Positions 12,009-22,674 of a DNA stretch of 64,000 nt are shown here, one piece after another (the stretch's first letter is position 1; every line of letters begins with the position of its first letter). The DNA comes from Quercus robur (lineage: Eukaryota; Streptophyta; Magnoliopsida; Fagales; Fagaceae), in contig NC_065535.1 of the NCBI RefSeq assembly GCF_932294415.1, positions 8,035,001-8,099,000 on the forward strand, given 5' to 3'. Made by a program: the position numbers and the translations under genes. The notes under the pieces are model-generated. The model searched no databases. It had not been told where the DNA came from and saw only the letters and a program-made list of their open reading frames with translations.

Positions 12009-12793
12009 TTACAGGTTGTTGATTGCCTTGATTTGGTCAGAGTTGACTTCAATTCCACAGTGTGTGACCATGTAGCCCAAGAACTTCCCTGATCCGACAC
12101 CAAATGAACATTTGGAAGCATTAAGTCGCAGTTTGTGCCTCCTCAAGATCTCAAAAATATTCCTGAGGTCATTGACGTGCTCAGATTCCAACTTGCTCTT
12201 GACTACCATGTCATCTATATAAATCTCAACGTTTTTCCCTAACTGTGGTTCAAACATCCTGGTCATCATCCTCTGGTAGGTAGACCCTGCATTCTTTAAA
12301 CCAAAAGGCATCACCTTGTAATAGTAATTCCCAATAGGGGTGACAAAAGTTGTCATCTCTTGATCATCCAAAGCTAAAGGTATCTTATGTACCCTTGAAA
12401 GGCATCCAAAAAGCTCATCCAAGGATGGCCTACCATTATGTCCACCAGCTGATCAATCTGAGGCATGGGGAAGGAGTCTATTGGACAGGCTTTATTCAAA
12501 TTCGTAAAATCTACACATACACACCACTTCCCATTCTTCTTCTTTACCACCACCGTATTAGCCAACCATTCAGGGTAGAACACCTCTTTAATAGCCCTGG
12601 CCCACTTAAGCTTCATCACCTCGTCTTTGACAGCGTTAGAATGATCTTTAGATGAGCGCCGAAGTGGTTGCTTTTTGGGGGTGATGGAGGAGTTGACGTT
12701 CAAATGATGACAGATGAAGCTTGGATCCACCCCTGAAGTTTCATAAGCATTCCAAGCGAATACGTCAAGGTTCCTCTTAAGGAATTCCACCAA
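12009..12793 (-). pseudogene. gypsy reverse transcriptase region
   Basis: Shows MPFGLKNAGSTYQR and the polymerase signature YIDDMVVKS, both typical of plant Ty3/gypsy reverse transcriptases. Part of the broken element. Confidence 0.9.
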
Positions 12794-13033
12794 CTCCTCT
12801 TTCTCTTGAGGTGGTAGCTAAGCTCCAACTTAAAAAATAAATAAATAAATAAACTTCTCTGGATCACCACTTACTGTAAATTTCTCTAAATCTTCACATT
12901 TGGCATCCTTGGCTGGCCTCTTCACGGTTAATACCAGAGACTTTGACTACAATAAGCCACCCTCAACAGAAGCCGAGGCCTTAGCTGCTGGCTGATGCAA
13001 AATTGCAAACACAAGGCGTTGCCTAGCCATTGA

Positions 13034-13450
13034 TTAATCCCCTATTAGCTCTTCAATCCGATCTCTTGACAGATACTTCACTTTCTGATGTAGAGTTGAA
13101 GAAACAGCTCCTAGGGTATGGAGCCATGGTCTGGCCACAATGGTTGTGTAGGGTGAGTATGCGTCTACCACAATGAAGTCTACTTCCACCACCTCTGAGC
13201 CAGCCTGAACGGGCATCCTAATCTGGCCTTTTGGAATAACAATTTTCCTATCAAAACTTACCAAAGGTGAATCATAGATTGTCAAATCTTCAGGCTTTAA
13301 GTTCAGCCCCTTGTATAAGTCAAGGTATATGACTTCTACACAACTGCCCTGGTCTACCATTACTCTCTTAACGTCATACCCCCCTATTCTAAGGGTAACA
13401 ACCAAAGCGTCATTATGTGGTTGGATGGTTCTAATATTGTATTCGTTCAA
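13034..13450 (-). pseudogene. gypsy protease region
   Basis: Retropepsin-like segment with VMVDQGSCVEVIYLDL at the active-site position, lying between gag and reverse transcriptase as expected. Part of the broken element. Confidence 0.75.
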
Positions 13451-13890
13451 GAAACTCAGCGGTGGTCAGACCTCTATCCTAGCTCTCTTCGGCTCGGAGT
13501 GAGAATCCTCGCACGGTAGCCTAGCTACAAACATTACCCTAGAAAGGTGAGAACCAGTTCTCCCAGGCGCAGCAAAAATGACATTGATGGTACCTAGCGG
13601 GGGCCCTGAAGGAGTATTCCCCTGAGCCACTGACCTTGATTGGTCCCCTTATCCGTTGGGCCGATACAAAAATTGTTACAATTTCCCTTCCTTGACCAGT
13701 TGCTCTAGATGGTTCCACAGTGTTCTATAGTCCTCAGTGGTATGTCCCCTCTCTTGGTGGTATTAGCAGTGAAGTCTTTGGTTGCACCTCAAAAAGTCTC
13801 TACTTATTCTGTTCGGCCACTTGAAGTATGACTCATTTTTATCTTCTTCAAAACCTGATGCACTGATTCTCTAAACACAGCGTTAATCGC

Positions 13891-14859
13891 TTAAGGAGCT
13901 GCAGGCTCAAACTGCCCAGCAAAATCCCTCTGGGGTCTGTTATTGTTGTAATGGTCCGACCTGAAATCCCTCATCTCCTGAGGGATAACCTTGCCCTTTC
14001 CTTTGCTTTGCTGTTGGTCCTCTTCAACCCTCTTATACTTGTTAATCCGATCCATGAGTTGGCGTACACTGGTAACAGGCTTCCCAGTCAAAGATTTCCT
14101 TAAGCCATGCTTGGTAAGTAGGCCGAACTTGAATGTGCTGATGGCTACATCGTCAAAATCACCATCTATCTCGTTGAACATCTCCCAATATCTGTCCAAA
14201 TATGTTTTCAAGGTTTCTCCTTCTCTCATGGATAAAGACAACAAGGAAGTTAAAGGCTGAGGAACCCTGCTGCACGTAATAAAACGGAATCCAAACATCT
14301 AAGTGAGTTCCTTGAAGGAATCAATGGAACCTGCCCTCAGACCATCAAACCACCTCATTGCCATAGGCCCCAAACTGGATAGGAATACTTTGCACATCAA
14401 GGTCTCGTTCTTGGAGCGTACAGCCATTCTTTGATTGAAGTGGCTGACATGCTCCACAGGGTCTATTCTACCATTGTACATAGTGAATGTGGGCTAAGTG
14501 AACCGCCGAGGAAGTCTTCCTCCTTCAATCCAACTCGTGAAAGGTGACCTGGAAATTAGGTTGAGTAATTTACTCATAGTGTCATTTCCCAGGCCTACCA
14601 AGGACGAATTTCTGTTTCTGGGTTCATGATGATAGTTCTCATCATATGAGAAAGACTCGCTAGAAGGAGTCCTTGATCTACGCCTATAGCTGCCATCCTC
14701 TTCACCATCGGAAGAGAAGTCAGAATTGGATGGAGCTCGCTTTCGCCGTTCATGGTGCAAGCTTCTCTTTAGGTGATCAATTTCCTTCTGCATGACTTTG
14801 GTATCTTTCTCCTGAGAGAGATGGCAACCACCCCGAGAATGGCTCTTACCAGTATGCAT
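13891..14859 (-). pseudogene. gypsy gag region
   Basis: Retrotransposon gag-type sequence (for example SFKELT and the LTSLLSLSMREGETLKTYLDRY segment) with a charged, serine-rich N-terminal side. Lies just inside the 5' LTR. Part of the broken element. Confidence 0.8.
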
Positions 14860-15018
14860 AGTACGTACACTCTCCTCCCGATCTCTCCTTTACTCAAGTT
14901 CATGGAAGTGATCTTGACATTGAGACCCCATGGATTCTGCTCGGTTTAAACCTGAACTTGCCATAGTTAAACGTCAAACTCACTATCACACCAGTAATTT
15001 TCCACAGACGGCGCCAAT

Positions 15019-15836
15019 TGTAAAGATCAGATTTGAATTCCTAGCCCAATGTATGAATGGACTTAGACCCAAAAAACCCAAAACAATGAATTTGTAGAAA
15101 ATGGGTTGGAAAACTGGGCTCTAATGAATTAGACTAACTAGAAAATAGGTTTAGATGACAAGAAGAAGTAAATGAACAAGTTTATAATGAAGAAAATCGT
15201 CCTCAGCAAAGTCCGAGGAGATCTGTTCTTATGTATTTCTTTCGGGCTTGATTACAAAGTCAGTTCTAGATGCTACAATAATTTTCTCTCTCTTTTCCGA
15301 TCCCTTTTGTCTCATTGCCTCCTTCTTCTTTTATACTGTCTCTCCTTTTCATCTCCACCTTCCACGTGTATGTCAGACGGTTGGTGTTGATACTTGTCCC
15401 ATCAGCACTCCCCCATAAGTCCTTATGTAGTAGCTGTAAGGCTGAAATCCATTGTTCAGGCATCACCTCCACATTAATGCGACCAAAGAGTTAACTGCAA
15501 TGCATTTAATGCGGGGGAAGCAGCTTTCTCCTAAGATATTTTTAAGACTTCTCCCAGTATGATCTCACTGCAATACAAATCTACACCAACGAAACTTCTT
15601 GGAACATTACTCGGGCCAACAGATAACCCCTTTGGACCTCAGTATTGGTTAGCTGAGGATGTGCTTATCCTCGGCCCACCCCCTTGAGCTGTTATGACCA
15701 AGACTGATCTCTCTACTTACTATCGCAGTCTCTTCTGACAAATATATCTCTTCCTCGGACAAACCCTCATCCTCGGATTGGGCCACAAGCCCAATATATA
15801 AACAAATAAAGAACTTCTAGGCCCAATATCCCTACA
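15019..15836 (-). repeat. 5' LTR of the Ty3/gypsy element
   Basis: 818 bp copy at the right border, which is the 5' end in element orientation. It pairs with 4,054-4,868 and has TG...CA ends. The sequence just inside it (rev. comp. TGGCGCCGTCTG) resembles a primer-binding site. Confidence 0.93.
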
Positions 15837-16814
15837 ATTGACTTAGTGGTTTTTAAAGTTTTATGATATGAATGAAATCTTGGATTTGAAAGCTCTTACA
15901 AGCATCTTAAGGTTCCAAGGAATTATTCCTTGTAATAACTTGGTGTGTGGGGATGAGATGGAGGGATTGCATATACCTGAGAAAATAGTTAGATACTTGA
16001 AGAGATTTGAACACATTCATTCACCATATTGATTGTGACATAATTTTATATTATTGGAGATTGTGAAATACAAGAATCTCATATATTAGGATTCATTGAA
16101 TTTAATTAGTAATTATTTATGTTATAGGAATATTTTATGTTATTTTGATTTTACAAAACTAATTGACCATATTTAAGTCGTAATAAACAAAAGTATTGAA
16201 TTTAAAATTTATATTGATTAACATCAAATGGTAGTATGTGTAGGACGGAGGGATTGTATATACTTGAAAAAATAGACACTCAAAGAGGTCTGAATATATT
16301 TATTTATCATATAGATTGCATAATTTTTTTTATTATTATTGGAGAAGTTGTTACTTTCTATTGTGAATGTTTAATTCAACCATAATTTGTTTACTAATTT
16401 GTACATCTACAATTCAATTGAACAAAATATTGCATATTACATGTAATTCTTCATCTCTATAAGGGTAAAAGGGTACTCACGGAAATAAGCTCACTAGAAA
16501 TTCTTCATCTCTATAGGGTTAAGGGCATTCACGGAACTGAGCTTATTATAAAATGAGAGCTTTTGCTAATCAACCTGAAAAGATTGAATTATTTACTTTG
16601 GTATTGACTTAGTAGTCCATTTTAATCATTTTCCACAAATGGAAGACTTTAAAAGGAAAGTCTTTATTCAAGAATGACTTCATGTGGCCAAAGTGAGACC
16701 AAAGCGTACTTTTTATGGCACTTTGTATTGGAGTTGTCAAGCACCAAGTTTTTTCTTGTGCTATTCTATGATTGAATGTGCTTGTTTGAATGTAAAATAT
16801 TTTCATTAGGTAAT
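15837..16814. other. Intergenic part of the ARI unit with a local duplication
   Basis: Sequence shared with units 2 and 3 (about 20,855-21,200 and 25,500-25,770). A segment around 16,061-16,230 repeats the sequence found left of the gypsy insertion (about 3,880-4,050). The motif 'ggagggattg.atatac' occurs at both about 15,960 and 16,246. A local duplication of a few hundred bp therefore lies here. No gene. Confidence 0.6.
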
Positions 16815-17015
16815 CAAGATGCAGCCTAGATGTTTAGAGGCTCGGGATGAGTTGTATAGCCAAATATTCGAGATTCAACCCCACAAAGAATTTCCATGAA
16901 TTAGCAAATACACAATTTTGGTGTATGGGGTTGTGTATCCGTGGTTTACTCTTCAAGAGTACCATCCAAAGGACTCTACTTTGGTGAGGTTCCACCTCAT
17001 TGTAAGAAAAAAAAA
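16815..17015 (+). mobile_element. tRNA-derived SINE, unit 2 copy
   Basis: About 200 bp ending in an A-rich tail. It is homologous to the copies at 21,415 and 29,635, whose pol III box A and box B are clearer. It occupies the same place in three ARI units, so it was inserted before the unit was duplicated. Confidence 0.65.
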
Positions 17016-17437
17016 GTTGTTTCTGGTGTTCGATTGCTTCTTGTTCTTGAAAATATTATGAGAAACATTTTTAGGGGTTTGACTTGTATGAAAAATAAGA
17101 AAATTATAATAAAAAAAACTTGAAAATACAATAATCTCACAATACACAAAATCAACAATAACATCAACATGGAATCTTACAAAATTTAAGCCAATTTGAA
17201 AAGCTAGCGGTGATGGTGTAACTAGATTGGTACGGAACATTGGTTTTTCAGACTTACAACTCGACTTGTCTTCCTCATTTTGGTCTCCACTACATTACTC
17301 TCTCTTCTCTTACCCTTAAAACTTTTGTAGGTTATATAAGCAAAGCCTTACAAGTTTCACTAATAATTAAGATGATGATTTTGTTGAGTTTAATTAAGAC
17401 CTCGATCTATAGGTTTCTCCAACAATTATCTAGAATT

Positions 17438-17460
17438 TTTTTTTTTTTTTTTTGATAAGT
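17438..17460 (-). mobile_element. Micro retro-insertion: 7 nt plus poly(A), 17-bp TSD
   Basis: (T)16 followed by GATAAGT (minus strand: ACTTATC then A's), flanked by a perfect 17-bp direct repeat, AACAATTATCTAGAATT (17,421-17,437 and 17,461-17,477). The sister units lack it. It looks like an extremely 5'-truncated LINE-type insertion. Confidence 0.75.
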
Positions 17461-17772
17461 AACAATTATCTAGAATTAAAAAGATTTGTTTTAATTCCAA
17501 CAATTATCTAGAATTAAAACAAATCATTTTAATTTAATTTTTCATGAGCGATGCTAAATGCACTATTTATGAGTAATGCTATTCGCACATGTCAAAAATT
17601 ATTTTCACCTAATTACAACCAAAAGACTAATCAGAGAGTTCACATATCTCAAAACATGGATGCTCCCCAAAAAGAGAAAGGTTGTAAAACCATTAAAATC
17701 ATCAAAAATCGGGTAGATAGAGCAATCAGAGATTACAAAAAACAACTTAATGGATCTAAAATAGATTATATA

Positions 17773-17788
17773 TACTCTTCAAAAAAAA
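17773..17788 (+). mobile_element. Micro retro-insertion of 16 nt, 12-bp TSD
   Basis: TACTCTTC followed by eight A's, flanked by perfect ATAGATTATATA repeats (17,761-17,772 and 17,789-17,800). Units 3 and 4 show the uninterrupted site ('ctaaaatagattatttaaatt' type), so the insertion is specific to unit 2. Confidence 0.72.
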
Positions 17789-17875
17789 ATAGATTATATA
17801 AATTTGGAAATAGATAGAACCTAAATAAATAGTAAAAGTGCTTCCCTTCACCACAAAGAGATGCTGAAATGTCTT

Positions 17876-19483
17876 TCACTGGTGCGTTTGACACATCTCG
17901 CAAGTTACGTTTTTCCAGGAATTGGCAAAAGTACACAGATCACAATTCCAATACTCTATTAAAGTTTGCACCTCTGATAGGCCATTCTCTAATGCTCTAA
18001 CCAGCTTCTCAAAGTAATTTTTAGTAATTCCCGTTAAGCTCTTCAGCTTTAACTCGAATTCTTCGAAATTTACTGATCCCTCAGGATCTTTGAGAAACTG
18101 CCTCACTTCCTTCTCAGCATATTCATGAAGCCTTTCAAGACCAGCTTCTGCTTCCCCTTGCAAAAACTCGAAAAGCAGCTTCTTAGCCTTCTCACCCCTA
18201 GGCAGATAGTACCCATATGCATAGGTCCACTTCAACACTCTTCTACATTCAACTATTTGTTGCCAAGCCTCTAATATGAACCTAAGCTGAAATTGGGTTT
18301 TGCCATAAATCTCACCAAGCTTCTCAATCTGCTCGGTTATCACCGTACGCAAGTCTGAAACAGCTTTTTGCCTTGACAAGTTATTAGCTGCCCATCTTTC
18401 ATAGTAATGATTGTATTTCTTTACATGTCTCTTTGCCTTTTTTACCTCTTTTTCCTTATCTTCCTTATAACCATTACATTTCCTATGCTTACGCCAATCA
18501 CCAAGACATATCCAGCAAAACTGATGATTACAGGGTGGATTGCATGTCATGTGCATACACCCTGCGTTTTTTTCAATTGGTTTTGCACACTTGGGACAAG
18601 GCTTTGTTTGAGCCAATATCCAAGTCTTGGTTTCAGACTCATCATGGTCCTTCCCTATCCATTTAGCCACTGTTTCGCAAACCACTGGTCGATGAGCATC
18701 CTCAACACAATTCCAACAAAAACTAAAATCACAAGCACAAGTCACATCCCAACCTTGATTATCATCGAACTCAATTGCGTACTCGCAACCCGGACCAGGA
18801 CACCACTTGATCTTCTTATTCTCCTCGACATAAGACCTGTACAGATAAGTCGAATACTTCTGCTTTTCCTCCTCAAAAACCAAACTATTCACCATATCTC
18901 GATCAACAACCGCAGAACAAGACATGTCGGGGCACCTCAGCATCAAACATCCAGGACCATCGTTGATCGAAGTCCTAATATAACCTCGAAAACATTCGAC
19001 ACAATAAGGATGACCACATGCGGCAGAGACAATTTCATCACGTGTTGGGAACAAATCGAAACATATTCCACACTTGACTTCAGTACTGTCAAGTGGGAAT
19101 TCGATGATGGGTAATAAACCCAAGTTTTTTCTGACTCGATCTTCATCAGAAAACCATGCCTCGTGAACCTTAACAGCACTCCAATTATAGTGACGGAGTA
19201 AAATTGTTGCGACGGCTTTTGATACAGAGAGAACCGTGGCAACTTCTGCAATAGTGTTCTCTTGGCGTTCACGTATATCTGATTGCTTCAACACCGTGTA
19301 GTTTCGGTCTGGAGGACCTTCAAGACGAGGCCTTTTAGCAACAGGACTATCGGAATCAGAATCCATGGAATCCTCTTCTTTGATCAACGAGTCATAGTTA
19401 CAGTCAGTGTTGTTTGCATCTTCGCCGTAATAATCGTTGACCTCATTGTCGCTACCGATGTTGATCTCGTCGCCGGACTCCAT
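17876..19483 (-). CDS. ARIADNE-type RBR E3 ubiquitin ligase, copy 2
   Basis: Single frame of 535 aa starting MESGDEINI, with the same architecture as copy 1: acidic N-terminus, UBA-like segment, RING1, IBR, Rcat with the predicted catalytic cysteine at about C309 (NAGCMHM), Ariadne domain, and a C-terminal zinc finger (CDLC...CEMC). Residues 1 to about 260 are almost identical to copy 1. From about residue 265 on it instead follows copy 3, sharing HRPVVC where copies 1 and 4 have HRPVDC, and CNHQFCW and WRKHRKC. The protein is thus a mosaic of two paralogue types. All key zinc ligands and the catalytic cysteine remain, so it is probably functional. Confidence 0.92.
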   Translation of the reverse strand: MESGDEINIGSDNEVNDYYGEDANNTDCNYDSLIKEEDSMDSDSDSPVAKRPRLEGPPDRNYTVLKQSDIRERQENTIAEVATVLSVSKAVATILLRHYNWSAVKVHEAWFSDEDRVRKNLGLLPIIEFPLDSTEVKCGICFDLFPTRDEIVSAACGHPYCVECFRGYIRTSINDGPGCLMLRCPDMSCSAVVDRDMVNSLVFEEEKQKYSTYLYRSYVEENKKIKWCPGPGCEYAIEFDDNQGWDVTCACDFSFCWNCVEDAHRPVVCETVAKWIGKDHDESETKTWILAQTKPCPKCAKPIEKNAGCMHMTCNPPCNHQFCWICLGDWRKHRKCNGYKEDKEKEVKKAKRHVKKYNHYYERWAANNLSRQKAVSDLRTVITEQIEKLGEIYGKTQFQLRFILEAWQQIVECRRVLKWTYAYGYYLPRGEKAKKLLFEFLQGEAEAGLERLHEYAEKEVRQFLKDPEGSVNFEEFELKLKSLTGITKNYFEKLVRALENGLSEVQTLIEYWNCDLCTFANSWKNVTCEMCQTHQ

Positions 19484-19966
19484 GGCTTAAAAATCAAAGC
19501 TTTGAGTGAAAATCGAAAACCCTAACAAAAGAGAGAGAGAGAGAGAGAGAAAAAGTGGGATTGTGTTTGGGTTTGGGTTTGGGTTTGTGTTTAGCCGGTT
19601 TGGGTGCTTACTTTTGTTGAAGAACAACACTTTACTGATCAAAATGCCTTACAAAAGGAGTGAGAGATTACTCCACAAAAGTAGCAGCCCAGTTGTAAAA
19701 GAGTTTAGATACTATTATACTACATTACTTATTGGTATTATCGATTATGATTCCTTTATTAGTCCAAAAAAAAAGAAAGTTAAAAAGTCACCGGGGGAAT
19801 AAAACCAACAGTAAGAGGTTAAAAATTCTTAAAAATTCTATGACTACGTATAAAATCACATTTTTTTTGTCACAATTGACTACATGTCAAAATGTGAGTG
19901 GTGACGAAAAAGGGTTACTTTATATAAAAGTACAAACTATCAATTATAATCTACCACGTAGAATAA
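19484..19966. other. 5' flank of ARI copy 2
   Basis: Matches the flank of copy 1 but with clearly more differences than the coding 5' half. Contains a GA microsatellite near 19,530-19,550 and a TTTGGGT run. No gene. Confidence 0.6.
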
Positions 19967-20232
19967 GTGCTAGTTTGGATAGCACTTATTAGTGCTGCGT
20001 CTGCGTTTCTTCAGTTTTTTTTTTTTTTTTTTCCTTTTCAGCCGCAATGGTTGACCCGTTTTTCTGTGAATAGTGCACTTGTGCACTGTTCACGGGTCCC
20101 ACAAACTTCACTTTTTATCAACTTTTTCATTAAAAATGGGTCCCACCGTACTATTCACATATTTAAAAATTATTTTGTTACAATATTTTCAGTTTTCAGT
20201 TTCAGCAAAATAAGTTTTATCCAAACAGACCC
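19967..20232. mobile_element. MITE, TAA target duplication (PIF/Harbinger-like)
   Basis: 266 bp flanked by TAA on both sides. Ends resemble each other inverted (GTGCTAGTTTGGATAG versus GGGTCTGTTTGGATAA). Unit 1 has the intact empty site 'gaataattgtgg' (about 2,935) and unit 3 has 'gataattgtag' (about 24,864), so the borders are read directly. Non-coding. Confidence 0.85.
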
Positions 20233-21414
20233 TAATTGTGGTAAAAACTATAATTTTTTTTTTTATATCATACTAGAATTACTTGTACAAGTCTTGTAAA
20301 CGGAACAAAAATGTTTAAGTTATTAAAAAAAAGGTGAAGATGTACAAAATGTTTTGAAAAAAATCTTAGGGTTTACTTAAGTTTTTTTTTTTTTTTTTTT
20401 AAATTATAAATAGTTGCAAACCCTGCTTGCCCGAAATATATAATTATTAGGTCATTTTCTATAATTTATAAGATTTTGTTAATGAGTATCCTTAAGATAA
20501 TTGTTAACAAATTATTTTAGGAAAGTTTTTACATTGCTTTTATGGGAAATAAATAAAAAATGTCAAGATATTGATTGTTTTTTTTTCCTATAAAAACTTT
20601 CATACAATGATAAACTAATAAATGTCCTTATGGCATCCGTTAACATTTTCCTAATTTATATTTTGATATTTGAAAATTGTGAAATACAAGAATTAATCTA
20701 ATATATTAAGATTCATTGAATTTGATTAATTATTTATGTCATAGGAATATTTTAGGTTAGTTTGATTTACAAAACTAATTGACCATATTTAGGTCATAAT
20801 TAAACAAAAAGTATTGAATTTAATAATTATATTGGTTAACATCAAATGGTTGATTTAGTGATTTTTAAAGTTTCATGATATGAATGAAATTTTGGATTTG
20901 AAACCTCTTACCAGCATCTTGAGGTCTCGAGTAATTATTTCTTGTAATAACTTGGTGTGTGTGGGATGAGATAGGGGGATTGCATATATCTGAGAAATTA
21001 GTTAGATGTTCGAAAATGTCTGAATATATTCGTTCGTCATATTGATTGTGACATAATTTTTTATTATTGGAGAAGTTGTTAATTTTTATTGTGAATGTTT
21101 AATTCAACCATAATTTGTTTACTAATTTGTACATCTACAAATCAATTGAACAAATATTGCATATTACATGTAATTCTTCATCACTATAAGGGTAAAAGGG
21201 TACAATTGGAAGACTTTAGAAGGAAAGTCTTTATTCAAGAATGACTTCATGTGGCCAAAGTGAGACCATAGTGTACTTTTTATGGCACTTCGTATTGGAG
21301 TTGTCAAACACCAAGTTTTTTCTTGTGCTATTCTATGATTGAATGCGCTTGTTTCAATGTAAAATATTTTCATTAGATGAAAATATTTTTGGAAAAAAGA
21401 TTTGTTTTTTGATC
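20233..21414. other. Intergenic part of ARI unit between copies 2 and 3
   Basis: AT-rich sequence homologous to 2,940-4,053 joined to 15,840-16,800, and so the uninterrupted version of the site where the gypsy element inserted (about 20,845). No gene. Confidence 0.6.
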
Positions 21415-21619
21415 CATCAAGATGCAGCCTAGTGGTTTGGAGGTTAGGGATGAGTTGTATGCCCGAATATTCTAGGTTCAATCCCCACAAAGAATTTCTC
21501 TAAATTGGCAAATACACAATTTTGGTGGGTGAGGTTGTGTTTCCACAGTTTACTCTCTAGGAGTACCATCCAAAGGACTCTACCTTAGTGAGGTCCCACG
21601 TCATTGTAAAAAAAAAAAA
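21415..21619 (+). mobile_element. tRNA-derived SINE, unit 3 copy
   Basis: Box A-like TAGTGGTTTGG (21,430-21,440) and a perfect box B, GGTTCAATCCC (21,475-21,485), followed by a tRNA-unrelated body and an A-rich tail. This is the best-preserved of the three orthologous copies. Confidence 0.75.
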
Positions 21620-21961
21620 GGTTGTTTCTAGTGTTTGATTGCTTCTTATTCTCGAAAATGTTATGGGAAACATTTTTAGGGGTTTAACTTGTATGAAAAA
21701 TAAGAAAATTATAATAATAAAAAAACTTGAAAATACAATAATCTCACAGTACATAAAATCAACAATAACATCAACATAGAATCTTACAAAATTTGAGCCA
21801 ATTTGAAAAGTTACTGGTGATGGTGTAACTAGATTGGCGCGGCACATTGGTTTTTCAGACTTACAACTTGACTTGTCTTCCTCATTTTGGTCTCCACTAC
21901 ATTACTCTCCCTTTTCTTACCCTGAAAACTTTTGTAGGTTACATAAGCAAAGCCTTTCAAG

Positions 21962-22174
21962 GGTGTGTTTGGATACCGCTTATTTATTGAAAACTTATTG
22001 CTGAAAATACTGTAGAAAAATAATTTTTAAATGTGTGAATAGTGCTGTGGAACCCAAATTTTACTAGAAATCTACGTTTTGGTGAGTTTGGTAGTCCGTA
22101 AACAATACCCATGGAAACCACTAAAAAAATGCAAAACACATAGATTGAGCAAAACGCCCAATCCAAACTCATGC
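21962..22174. mobile_element. MITE in 3' flank of ARI copy 3
   Basis: About 213 bp present only in this unit. Units 2 and 4 read straight through 'gccttacaagtttcact'. Ends GGTGTGTTTGGATACC and (rev. comp.) GCATGAGTTTGGATTGG form an imperfect inverted repeat. The flanking duplication may be CAAG, but this is not certain, so the superfamily is open. Confidence 0.7.
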
Positions 22175-22674
22175 CAAGTTTCACTAAGAATTAAGATGAT
22201 GATTTTGGTGAGTTCAATTAAGACCTCGATCTATAGGTTTCTCCAACAATTATCTAAAAATAAATAAATCTTTTTAATTTTTTAATTTAATTTTTCGTGA
22301 GCAATGCTATATGCACTATTTATGAGTAATGCTATTCGCACATATTAAAAATTCTTTTTACCTAATTATAACCAAAAGGCTAATTAGAGAGTTCACATAT
22401 CTCAAAACATGGGATGCTCTGCTCTCCTAAAAGGGAAAGATTGTAAACCCAATAGTATCAACAATAATCGAATAGACAGAGCAATGAGAGATTACAAAGA
22501 ACAACATAATGGATCTAAAACAGATTATTTAAATTTGGAAATAGATAGAACCTAAATAAATAGTAACAGTGCTTCCCTTCACCACAAAGAGATGCTGAAA
22601 TGTCTTTCACTGGTGCGTTTGACACATCTTGCAAGTTACGTTTTCCCAGGAGTTGGCAAATCACAATTCCAATG

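Larger units (their letters stand above)
4054..15836 (-). mobile_element. Ty3/gypsy LTR retrotransposon, Tat-like lineage, broken
   Basis: An 11.8 kb element on the minus strand with LTRs at 4,054-4,868 and 15,019-15,836, both starting TGTAA and ending CCTACA. In element order it has a primer-binding-like site just inside the 5' LTR (TGGCGCCGTCTG), gag, protease, reverse transcriptase, RNase H and integrase. A long 3' region follows, with tandem repeats and an extra gene on the opposite strand. The gypsy domain order, large size, antisense gene and tandem repeats before the 3' LTR fit the plant Tat group (Retand/Grande type). Flanks GTTAA/ATTGA look like a worn 5-bp duplication. The matching site in ARI unit 2 (about 20,845) is empty. 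By eye the LTRs differ at roughly one site in ten, so insertion was probably some millions of years ago. Its genes are broken many times over. Confidence 0.93.
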
